Shown here piece by piece: positions 1 to 6,836 of a stretch of 41,888 nt of DNA. The position numbers were made by a program, and so were the translations under genes. This DNA comes from Lachnospiraceae bacterium. GTDB taxonomy: Bacteria; Bacillota; Clostridia; Lachnospirales; Lachnospiraceae. The notes under the pieces are model-generated. The model made no database searches. It was not told where the DNA came from and saw only the letters and a program-made list of their open reading frames with translations. Each line of letters opens with the position of its first letter. The stretch's first letter is position 1. Location: contig JAILMH010000010.1 in NCBI GenBank assembly GCA_024692715.1, positions 1 to 41,888 of the forward strand, in the 5' to 3' direction.

Positions 1-2133
1 GTCAGCATGAATGAGCTCTTTGATGAGTTCCCGGTTGAGATAACACAGTTTGGACTTTCAAAATCTGCGCTTAAAAACTGGAAATATGATGAAGAGTCAG
101 AAAAAGTAGTATTTGATAAGACATACGGTACTGTAAATTACGTAAAGCCTGAGGTTGAAAACGTGGAAGAAGAAACAGTTTCCATGAATGACGGAACCTG
201 GTTTGGACGTAGTGAGGACAAGAGTACAGTTGTAAAAATCACAGTAGAAAACAATGAGGTCAGATCAGCAGAAGTACTTTCTGGCTCGGAATCAGGGGAT
301 GATTATGATGCTGCCCTTGAAAGAGCTAAAGAGAAGGCTGTTTATGGTGATATTACCAACTATGAGCCTGGAGATCCGTCTAAATTTGCTGGCGGCGACG
401 GTACAGAGGAGAATCCTTACAGAATCGCTAATGAAGAGCAGCTTAGATACCTTGCAGAGTCGATCAATGAGGATGTTGACTGGAAGGGAGTATGGTTTAA
501 GCAGACAGCGGATATCACACTCAGTGATGAAGAGTGGCTTCCTATCGGCTGGTCACTTCAGACAAAGATAAATTCTCACCCGACTATAGTTGCTATCTAT
601 TCATTTAAGGGAAGCTATGACGGTGGAAATCATGTCATTAAGAATCTTAAGATGGGTACGGAAGAAAAGCCTTACAATGGCTTCTCGACAGGACTTTTTG
701 GCGTGACTGAGGGTGATTTTGATTCAAATGCTCTTCAGAGCGCTTCTGTTAACAGAGTTACTCTTAAAAATATCAAGCTTAGAGATATCGATATCAACGC
801 AGAGATCGAAGTGGCAACAAGAGCCGGTGGTCTTGTGGGTGCAGGTGAAGACGGAATCTACATTGATAACTGCTCTGTAACAGGAGATATCGAAGTAAAT
901 ACTGAGGAAAGCTATAATCAGGTTGGTTCGGTTGCCGGATATCTTCTCAGAGGATGTATGACAGATACCTGGTCAGATGTCGATCTTAAGGCATATTCAG
1001 ATAAATCATCAGTTTACGCCGGTGGTATCATGGGTATGCAGAACAGGGTGACTGCAGTGAATTGCTATTCACTCGGAGATGTTTCTGTTGGTTCAGGAAA
1101 CAATAATAAGGCTGTTGCCGGTGGAATTGTCGGTCTTGATGGTGGTGTCGTAGTAAACAGCTATGCATCAGGTGATGTTTCATCATCAAAGACAACATTT
1201 GACCTTGGAATTATCGCAGGAAGAGTTGCCGGAATCGCTGATGAGAGAAATAATTACTACAATAGCGATGCAAAGATAGAAAACCAGGGAACAGAGATCG
1301 CAGCCCGTCCGGTTGGCTCAGACATGACTAAAAAGGCAGTCAGCAATAACTTTGCGAGAAGTGCTGAAGAGATCGCTTCTGAGGACTTTGTCGCTGAACT
1401 CAATACTAATCGCAGCGGAATAAAGGATATCATCGGTGAAGTCAGGGATGTACTTGGAACAGATGAGAAAGGAAGCTCTTCATATCACAGTGTTTATTAC
1501 ACAGGAGACGGATCTGACTTAAATAAATGGGTAAGAGATAACGGTGTTACAGGCTTTGAGGACGTGAATCCGGCGGATGATGTAATTGATCCTGCAGAGG
1601 ATGATAAAACACCGTCAGGTAATACGATTTCAGATAATACGGCTTCAGGAAATACAGCTTCCGGGAATACAGCAAAAGCTTATAACACAGTCACAAAGAA
1701 GCTTACAGAGAATGTTTCAGTAACTTATAAAGAGACTGTCTCATTTAACGGTAAGAAGACAGTATTTGGATCAGATGATATTTCTATTTCAGTGAATGGA
1801 GTAGTATACAGCGGGGATAAGCTCAAGCTTAAGTATAAGAACAACAGAAAGGCCGGAGAGGCTACGTTCTATATAAGAAAGCTTAAAGGTGCGACCAGGG
1901 CAGAAAAGAAGCTTATAAAAGAAGTAAGAAAAACTGCTTTGACCTATGAGGTTGAGAAGCTTGCATTGACTGCTTCAAATACAGAAGTAAAGCTTAATAA
2001 AGCGGGAGAGGTCAAGACTGTTAAGGCTGTAGTTAATGGAAAGAAGATCAAGCTTAAGAAATCAGAGTACAGCGTCGCTAATGGAGTGATCACATTCAGT
2101 GGTGACCGTTTCAGCGGATCTATTAAATACTAA
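1..2133 (+). CDS. GLUG-repeat surface protein with FMN-binding-like segment (5' partial)
   Basis: The frame is open from base 1, and the first ATG (base 7) has no visible ribosome site or signal peptide, so the gene almost certainly begins upstream of the window. Residues of about 58-120 (from that ATG) resemble the repeats of FMN-binding extracellular domains: a DGTWFG start, then VVKITVENNEV, then an Ala/Glu-rich helix. Residues of about 125-420 follow the pattern FAGGDGTEENPYRI and carry GLUG-type motifs (AGGLVGAGEDG, AGGIMGM, AGGIVGLDGG), a beta-helix-like fold known from cell-surface and peptidase-associated proteins. A low-complexity linker repeats TASGN, followed by two small Lys-rich beta domains. 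No LPXTG sorting signal is visible at the C-terminus. The role is probably extracellular binding or adhesion; the substrate is unknown. An intrinsic terminator follows. Confidence 0.75.
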   Translation, partial: VSMNELFDEFPVEITQFGLSKSALKNWKYDEESEKVVFDKTYGTVNYVKPEVENVEEETVSMNDGTWFGRSEDKSTVVKITVENNEVRSAEVLSGSESGDDYDAALERAKEKAVYGDITNYEPGDPSKFAGGDGTEENPYRIANEEQLRYLAESINEDVDWKGVWFKQTADITLSDEEWLPIGWSLQTKINSHPTIVAIYSFKGSYDGGNHVIKNLKMGTEEKPYNGFSTGLFGVTEGDFDSNALQSASVNRVTLKNIKLRDIDINAEIEVATRAGGLVGAGEDGIYIDNCSVTGDIEVNTEESYNQVGSVAGYLLRGCMTDTWSDVDLKAYSDKSSVYAGGIMGMQNRVTAVNCYSLGDVSVGSGNNNKAVAGGIVGLDGGVVVNSYASGDVSSSKTTFDLGIIAGRVAGIADERNNYYNSDAKIENQGTEIAARPVGSDMTKKAVSNNFARSAEEIASEDFVAELNTNRSGIKDIIGEVRDVLGTDEKGSSSYHSVYYTGDGSDLNKWVRDNGVTGFEDVNPADDVIDPAEDDKTPSGNTISDNTASGNTASGNTAKAYNTVTKKLTENVSVTYKETVSFNGKKTVFGSDDISISVNGVVYSGDKLKLKYKNNRKAGEATFYIRKLKGATRAEKKLIKEVRKTALTYEVEKLALTASNTEVKLNKAGEVKTVKAVVNGKKIKLKKSEYSVANGVITFSGDRFSGSIKY

Positions 2134-2153
2134 ATTTTAAGTTTATCTGACAT

Positions 2154-2192
2154 AAAGATGCATGCAGGGCAAAATCTGTGTGCATCTTTTAT
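2154..2192 (+). terminator. Intrinsic terminator after the GLUG protein gene
   Basis: The arm AAAGATGCA (2154-2162) pairs with TGCATCTTT (2181-2189), with further weak pairs inside, and is followed by a T-rich tail (TTTATTTTC). It lies 20 bases after the stop codon. Confidence 0.8.
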
Positions 2193-2255
2193 TTTCTTTT
2201 GAACGGGTTTTGATGTATACTGTTAGAGGTTATTTTTTTAGGAAAGGAATATAGT

Positions 2256-2489
2256 ATGGCAGTAAATCCGATAAAGATGATGCAGCTTGCGAAGCGATTT
2301 AATATATTCAAGGATCAGCATCCAAAGGCTGTAAGTTTTATTCAGAGTATAGCGGCAAGTGGTTTTCCGGAGGGAACTATAATAGAAATGAAGGTCATTG
2401 ATCCTCAGGGAAATGAGTCAATAGGAAATATTAAGGTTACAAAGGAAGATCTGGAAACAGTAAGTATATTGAAGGATCTCAATAATTAA
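2256..2489 (+). CDS. Small conserved-looking protein of unknown function (77 aa)
   Basis: A 77-residue soluble protein with no signal peptide or membrane segment. The N-terminal half is Lys-rich and helical (MAVNPIKMMQLAKRF); the C-terminal half looks like a small beta module (GTIIEMKVIDPQGNESIG) followed by VTKEDLETVSIL. The start is supported by AGGAAAGG about nine bases upstream. It is a single-gene unit: a terminator lies upstream and a strong bidirectional terminator sits immediately after its stop. A TATACT -10-like element occurs at 2216-2221 but no good -35 accompanies it. I do not recognise a named family; the layout (initial helix, small domain) resembles short uncharacterised proteins of Lachnospiraceae. 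It is a gene rather than a shadow because of its isolated, well-delimited transcription unit. Confidence 0.7.
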   Translation: MAVNPIKMMQLAKRFNIFKDQHPKAVSFIQSIAASGFPEGTIIEMKVIDPQGNESIGNIKVTKEDLETVSILKDLNN

Positions 2490-2494
2490 AAAGA

Positions 2495-2535
2495 GGCAGC
2501 TGTGGATATTGAAATTCACAGCTGCCATTATTTTT
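2495..2535. terminator. Bidirectional terminator between convergent genes
   Basis: A perfect 10-bp stem, GGCAGCTGTG (2495-2504) with CACAGCTGCC (2517-2526), has a T-rich flank on the right (ATTATTTTT) and an A-rich flank on the left (TAAAAAGA), so it can terminate both the upstream plus-strand gene and the minus-strand oxidase. Confidence 0.88.
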
Positions 2536-3574
2536 ACATTGTGAAAAAGCTTGATGAAGGATCAAAGAGATTTTCACGGGAAATTTCGCCAAGTGTAGCA
2601 GTTCCGCACATGCGCATTGCGTCTTTGAGCTCATTTCCGAGTTTTTCTGTGTAAAGCTTAACGCCTTCTTCTGCACCGCCGTAAACTGAGGTTACGTAAG
2701 GTCTTGCGATAAGTACACCGTCAGCTCCGATAGCAAGAGCCTTAAAAACAGAAATACCGCTTCGGATACCGCCGTCTACGAATACTTTGCAGCGACCGCC
2801 TACTGCGTCGACGATCTCTTCAAGAACTTCTGCTGTCGAAGGGGTCTGATCGAGAACACGTCCGCCATGGTTGGAAACGATGATTCCTGAAGCGCCGGCT
2901 TCGAGTGCTGCAAGAGCACCTCTGATGGTCATTATGCCTTTGATGATGAAAGGCTTTCCGGATGCTTTTATGATATCTGCAAGTTCAAGAACAGTCTTGC
3001 TTCCGGCAGGAGGTGTGAGACCCTGAAGGAAAGGAAGACCTGCTGCATCGATATCCATAGCAACAGCGATGGCATCTGAAGCCTTAACGAGTTCAAATTT
3101 TTCCTTTAAGGTATCAGCATCCCAGGGTTTGACAGTTGGAATACCCATTCCGCCGTTGGATTTTATAGCTTTGCAGGCAGCCTTCATAACGTCGGGATTG
3201 GTTCCGTCACCTGTAAAAGCGGCGATACCGGCATCACGACAAGCCTTTACAAGAATGTCGTTGTAGGCAACGTCGTCGTATTTATCTCCATAGTGAAGCT
3301 TTACGGCACCTACAGGCCCTGCGAGGATAGGGTATTTAAGCTTTGTACCGAAGAAATCAAAAGAAGTGTCCACTTCTCTGTTTTCTGCGATGGTGTTCAT
3401 GTTGATGCGGATCTTCTGCCATGCGTCATAATTTCTTATGGCAACATCGCCGATGCCCTTTGCGCCGGGACCGGGGACAGTATTGCCGCAGGCTTTGCCG
3501 TTGCAGACAGGACAAGCCTTGCAGAAATCACCCATATTGCTGCGGGCATTTTGTATCATTTCATCGTAGGTCAT
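2534..3574 (-). CDS. FMN-dependent alpha-hydroxy-acid oxidase/dehydrogenase (lactate oxidase-like)
   Basis: Predicted to oxidise an L-2-hydroxy acid such as lactate using FMN; a TIM-barrel family. Visible family signatures are IIKGI (substrate/flavin lysine region), SNHGGRVLDQ with the catalytic His, DGGIRSG and GADGVLIARPY near the C-terminus. At 346 residues it is somewhat short against the ~350-390 of the characterised enzymes, as is usual for the clostridial subgroup. The start was placed at MTYDEM because AGGAGG lies seven bases upstream; the longer open frame has no ribosome site. Residues 18-29 carry four cysteines, CKACPVCNGKAC, which classical lactate oxidases lack and which could bind a metal or Fe-S cluster (inference). 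It is transcribed alone; a TATAAT -10 sits about 55 bases upstream of the start. Confidence 0.85.
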   Translation of the reverse strand: MTYDEMIQNARSNMGDFCKACPVCNGKACGNTVPGPGAKGIGDVAIRNYDAWQKIRINMNTIAENREVDTSFDFFGTKLKYPILAGPVGAVKLHYGDKYDDVAYNDILVKACRDAGIAAFTGDGTNPDVMKAACKAIKSNGGMGIPTVKPWDADTLKEKFELVKASDAIAVAMDIDAAGLPFLQGLTPPAGSKTVLELADIIKASGKPFIIKGIMTIRGALAALEAGASGIIVSNHGGRVLDQTPSTAEVLEEIVDAVGGRCKVFVDGGIRSGISVFKALAIGADGVLIARPYVTSVYGGAEEGVKLYTEKLGNELKDAMRMCGTATLGEISRENLFDPSSSFFTM

Positions 3575-3629
3575 AGATAGCCTCCTATTCTTCCCATAAA
3601 TTTTGAGCCTAAGGGAATTACATAAATTC

Positions 3630-3635
3630 ATTATA
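3630..3635 (-). promoter_or_regulatory. Probable -10 element for the hydroxy-acid oxidase gene
   Basis: On the minus strand this reads TATAAT, placing a transcription start about 45-50 bases before the start codon. No convincing -35 hexamer is seen at 16-18 bp, so activator dependence is possible. Confidence 0.45.
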
Positions 3636-3704
3636 CTCTATAGAATGTAAAAATTCTCTGATTGATAAAAAAATACAATATCCAAATATGAAGAGGTCAG
3701 GCGG

Positions 3705-3733
3705 TTGAAATTAAAAAAGTCATAGGGTATAGT
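3705..3733 (+). promoter_or_regulatory. Sigma-A-type promoter of the hemC operon
   Basis: TTGAAA (3705-3710), a 17-bp spacer, then TATAGT (3728-3733). The predicted start near 3740 gives a leader of about 100 bases before hemC. Confidence 0.75.
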
Positions 3734-3775
3734 ATTGTGGTGAAAAAGCCAGTCAACATATAGTTTAATAGATGC

Positions 3776-3820
3776 AGCTGCATTCTTTATGGTTCGTTTT
3801 TAAGAATGCAGCTTTTATTC
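3776..3820 (+). terminator. Terminator-like hairpin (possible attenuator) in the hemC leader
   Basis: AGCTGCATTCTT (3776-3787) pairs perfectly over 12 bp with AAGAATGCAGCT (3802-3813), 14-base loop, followed by TTTATT. It lies between the promoter and the hemC start, so it would stop most transcripts unless bypassed. The left arm is also part of a 12-bp palindrome, ATGCAGCTGCAT (3772-3783), which could fold as an alternative or act as a protein-binding site. The hairpin is seen directly; attenuation is inference. Confidence 0.75.
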
Positions 3821-3838
3821 AATGTAGGAGAAACGAAA

Positions 3839-4702
3839 TTGAAAAAGATAATTCTTGCAACTAGAGGAAGCGCCCTGGCGATGGCGCAGTCTGAGGAAGT
3901 AAAAAATAAGCTGCTTAAGGTTGATCCGGAATTAGAGATAGAATTTTTAGAGGTTGTTACATCGGGTGATAAGGACAGGAAATCATCACTTTCCGCAATC
4001 GGTGGAAACGGTCTTTTTGTTCGAGGTATAGAAGAAAAGCTCTTATCAGGTGAAGCCGATATTGCTGTGCACAGTGCGAAGGATCTGCCCTATGAGATCG
4101 CAGAAGGGCTTATAATCGCCGGTGCGCCGGCACAGGCTGACTGTAGGGATGTGATAATCTCCAAGGTTCCTGAAGCCGATATAAAGGTTATAGGAACAGG
4201 TTCGCCGAGAAGGATCATAGAAGTAAAGAAGCAGTTTCCGAATGCAGAGATCAAAGAGATACGCGGAAATATCACAACAAGAGTACGTAAGCTCAGAGAA
4301 GAGGATTATGATGCGATAATCATAGCCGCAGCGGGAATTGAAAGGATAGATATAGACCTTTCAGGTCTTAATGTGCGTAAGTTTGATACGGAGGAGTTCA
4401 TTCCTGCCGCGTGTCAGGGAATTTTAGCTGTAGAGTGCAGAAAAGAAGATCAGGAAATAAGAAAGCTTCTCGCAGATACCACAGAATATGAGACAATGCT
4501 TCGCTTCGAGATGGAAAGATACCTTTTCGGAAAGCTCAAGGCGGATTGTTCAGTGCCTATGGGAATCCATGCGGAAGTAAATAATTATGAAGTTAAGCTT
4601 TCAGCAATGTTTCGCGGAAAATATGTCCATGAGGAATGTGTTGTTACTGACTGGAAGAGAGTTGCTGATAAAATGGTGGAGGAGTTATGTCTGGACGAGT
4701 AA
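3839..4702 (+). CDS. hemC: Hydroxymethylbilane synthase (porphobilinogen deaminase)
   Basis: Polymerises four porphobilinogen units into hydroxymethylbilane in the cytoplasm, the first trunk step shown in this operon. Recognised by the N-terminal ATRGSALAMAQS, the central GTGSPRR and RGNITTRVRKL, and the cofactor loop ADCSVPMG, whose Cys (about residue 237) carries the dipyrromethane cofactor. I chose the TTG at 3839 because AGGAG lies eight bases upstream; the in-frame ATG at 3806 lies inside the leader hairpin and would add a non-homologous N-terminus. At 287 residues it is slightly shorter than the usual ~310, the difference being at the C-terminus. It overlaps the following cobA-hemD gene by 16 bases, indicating translational coupling. 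With no haem-specific genes nearby, the product is probably directed mainly to corrin synthesis. Confidence 0.95.
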   Translation: MKKIILATRGSALAMAQSEEVKNKLLKVDPELEIEFLEVVTSGDKDRKSSLSAIGGNGLFVRGIEEKLLSGEADIAVHSAKDLPYEIAEGLIIAGAPAQADCRDVIISKVPEADIKVIGTGSPRRIIEVKKQFPNAEIKEIRGNITTRVRKLREEDYDAIIIAAAGIERIDIDLSGLNVRKFDTEEFIPAACQGILAVECRKEDQEIRKLLADTTEYETMLRFEMERYLFGKLKADCSVPMGIHAEVNNYEVKLSAMFRGKYVHEECVVTDWKRVADKMVEELCLDE

Positions 4703-6114
4703 CTATCGTTGGAGCGGGCTGTGGAAAGGGTTTGATAACCCTCAGAGGATTGAAGGCGATCCAAAGCGCAGATGTTATTCTCTACGATAACCTTATAGAT
4801 AACGATCTTTTATCGGAAGCGAGGGAAGATGCAGAGCTTGTCTACGTGGGTAAGCGCTATGGAAAGCATTCCATGAAGCAGGAAGAGATCAGTGCTCTTA
4901 TTGTTAAATATGCAAGAGAAAGGAATGAGGTCGTTCGACTGAAAGGCGGTGACAGCTTTGTTTTCGGACGCGGCGGTGAAGAGGCGATAGCCCTTCAGAA
5001 TGCAGGGATAGATTTTGACATGGTTCCGGGAGTCAGCTCATCGATAGCTGTTCCGGAGGAATTTGGTATTCCTGTGACGCATCGTGAAACTTCGAGATCT
5101 TTTTGTGTAGTCACAGCCCATACAGCGGATGGAACTTCAGAGGATTATGGTGCGCTTGCTAAGCTCAAGGGAACGCTTGTATTTCTTATGTCACTTCATA
5201 AGATTGAAGAGATCACCTCAGAGCTTATAAAAAGGGGTAAATCGCCTAAAACACCGGCTTCAGTGCTTTCCAGAGGCTATTCAGTGGATGAAAAGCGCTA
5301 TGACGGGACACTTGAAAATATTGCTGAAGCCGCCGCTGAGGCTGCTGCACCGGCAATACTCGTAGTCGGTGAAACGGCAGGAATGAAGCTTACAACCAAT
5401 GAAGCACGTCCCCTCGAAGGAAAGCATGTAAAGATCGTTGGAACAGTACATTTTTGCAGAAAAATGGCTGAAAGGCTTAAAAGTACAGGAGCTCTTCTTG
5501 AAACCGAAGAATGCCTCAGAGTACAGGCTGTTCCGAAAAATATACCGGAAAGCTTCGAAGGCTGGAAATGGCTTGTATTTACAAGTGCGAATGGTGTGGA
5601 TACATTTTTTAGGCATCTGCAGGAGAGAGAAATTGATATAAGGTCGCTTTTTGGCCTTAAGTTTGCAGTTATAGGCCCCGGTACGGCTCAGGCACTAAAA
5701 AGATATGGATTTAATGCTGATTTTATACCGACTGAGTACACAGGAGCTGCGCTTGGAAGAGAGGCGGCAAAGAAGGGAATGGATGATCTTTTGATACTCA
5801 GGTCGAAGCAGAGTACACAAGAGCTTCCGGAAGTGCTTAAAGCTAATTCGATAAATTTTAGGGATATTCCAATATACGAGTCGGTGGGCAGCTTTGGAGC
5901 AGAGGATGCGGAAGAAGCAGCAGATTACATTATATTTGGAAGCGCCGCCGGAGTACGTGCCTGGTTTGTAAATAAAAGAGAAGTTAAAGATGATGTGAAG
6001 TATATAGCTATCGGGCCGGTAGCCGGTGCGGAGCTTGATCAGCATATCGGAGGGAAATGTCTTATCCCTCGTGAGTATACGGTTGATGGAATCGCTGAGC
6101 TTCTTTTGAAGTAA
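4687..6114 (+). CDS. cobA-hemD: Fused uroporphyrinogen-III C-methyltransferase / uroporphyrinogen-III synthase
   Basis: A bifunctional protein. Residues of about 1-240 are the SAM-dependent methyltransferase that makes precorrin-2 from uroporphyrinogen III (YDNLI, YVGKRYGKHSM, RLKGGDSFVFGRGGEEA, VPGVSSS). Residues of about 245-475 are HemD, which closes hydroxymethylbilane into uroporphyrinogen III (FTSANGVDTFF, GPGTAQALKRYGFNADFIP, IFGSAAGVRAW). This fusion is common in clostridia. The N-terminal glycine loop reads VGAGCGKGLITLRG where GAGPGDP is usual; the methyltransferase fold is otherwise complete. GGAGGAG stands just before the ATG inside the end of hemC. Together with HemC and the next gene it converts porphobilinogen to precorrin-3-level intermediates. 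Confidence 0.94.
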   Translation: MSGRVTIVGAGCGKGLITLRGLKAIQSADVILYDNLIDNDLLSEAREDAELVYVGKRYGKHSMKQEEISALIVKYARERNEVVRLKGGDSFVFGRGGEEAIALQNAGIDFDMVPGVSSSIAVPEEFGIPVTHRETSRSFCVVTAHTADGTSEDYGALAKLKGTLVFLMSLHKIEEITSELIKRGKSPKTPASVLSRGYSVDEKRYDGTLENIAEAAAEAAAPAILVVGETAGMKLTTNEARPLEGKHVKIVGTVHFCRKMAERLKSTGALLETEECLRVQAVPKNIPESFEGWKWLVFTSANGVDTFFRHLQEREIDIRSLFGLKFAVIGPGTAQALKRYGFNADFIPTEYTGAALGREAAKKGMDDLLILRSKQSTQELPEVLKANSINFRDIPIYESVGSFGAEDAEEAADYIIFGSAAGVRAWFVNKREVKDDVKYIAIGPVAGAELDQHIGGKCLIPREYTVDGIAELLLK

Positions 6115-6128
6115 TAATGGAGGTAAAG

Positions 6129-6836
6129 ATGGGAAGGCTGATAGGAGTTGGCGTAGGACCCGGTGATCCGGAGCTCATGACGCTTAAAGCAGTACGGCTT
6201 ATCAGGGAATGTGACTGCATAATCCTTCCTGCGGCAGTAAAGGAAAAATGCACTGCGTATGGAATTGCAAAGCAGGCTGTCCCTGAGCTTGAGAATAAAG
6301 AGATATATGCCTTTGATTTCCCAATGACTAGAGATAAGGAAAAAATGCTTTCGGAGATAGGAAAGATTTCAGAGGAGATAATTAAGATACTTGAAAAAAG
6401 GGAGAATGCTGTCTTTCTTACCTTAGGAGATCCGACAGTTTATTCGACATTTATGTATGTTCTTGAAAATGTGAAGAAGGCAGGCGCGGAGACAGAAGTT
6501 GTAAGCGGTATAACTTCATTTTGTGCAGCTGCTGCACGGCTTCAGATTCCTATAGGTGCTGGTAATTCTGAGATCCATATAATTTCAGGAAATGATGAAA
6601 TAGAGCATACCTCACGGTTCAAGGGGACAAGGATCTATATGAAATCCGGAAGACAGCTTGGACGATTAAAGCAGTATCTTATAAATGAATCAAAAGAAAA
6701 ACCTCTTCAGATCTATACCATAAATAATTGCGGTATGGAAAATGAAGAGGTTTCGACGGGGGCGGAAGCTATCAATGAAACTGCCGGCTACTTTACTATC
6801 GTGATAGTTAAGGATCAGCTTGCAGCTTCGTCATAA
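6129..6836 (+). CDS. cbiL: (Cobalt-)precorrin-2 C20-methyltransferase
   Basis: Transfers a methyl group from SAM to C20 of (cobalt-)precorrin-2. Tetrapyrrole methylase features: GVGVGPGDPELMTLKAV at the N-terminus, LTLGDPTVYSTFMYV, and VVSGITSFCAAAARLQIPI, typical of CobI/CbiL rather than of CobA or CbiF. At 235 residues the length is normal. The start at 6129 was chosen because GGAGG lies five bases upstream; an in-frame ATG at 6117 falls on that ribosome site. It lies 14 bases after cobA-hemD in the same operon. Its last 22 bases overlap the convergent GGDEF/EAL gene, and its 3' portion contains a hairpin that can serve as terminator for that opposing gene. The other ring-methylation genes lie about 20 kb away or outside the window. 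Confidence 0.93.
   Translation: MGRLIGVGVGPGDPELMTLKAVRLIRECDCIILPAAVKEKCTAYGIAKQAVPELENKEIYAFDFPMTRDKEKMLSEIGKISEEIIKILEKRENAVFLTLGDPTVYSTFMYVLENVKKAGAETEVVSGITSFCAAAARLQIPIGAGNSEIHIISGNDEIEHTSRFKGTRIYMKSGRQLGRLKQYLINESKEKPLQIYTINNCGMENEEVSTGAEAINETAGYFTIVIVKDQLAASS
6690..6753 (-). terminator. Terminator for the GGDEF/EAL gene, embedded in cbiL
   Basis: AAACCTCTTCA (6699-6709) and TGAAGAGGTTT (6743-6753) form a perfect 11-bp stem, with a nested ATACC/GGTAT stem inside. Read on the minus strand it is followed by TTCTTTTG, giving a T-rich tail. It begins 61 bases beyond the stop of the minus-strand gene. Read on the plus strand no T-run follows. Confidence 0.7.

Noticed and set aside
3738-3756. 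GGTGAAA followed by GCCAGTC in the hemC leader, reminiscent of parts of a cobalamin riboswitch
   Set aside because: The leader is only about 100 bases, lacks the GCCACTG B12 box and the multi-stem core, and the rest is occupied by the terminator-like hairpin.
3806-3838. Upstream in-frame ATG for hemC
   Set aside because: It falls inside the hairpin, has no ribosome site, and adds residues before the conserved family N-terminus; TTG at 3839 has AGGAG at eight bases.
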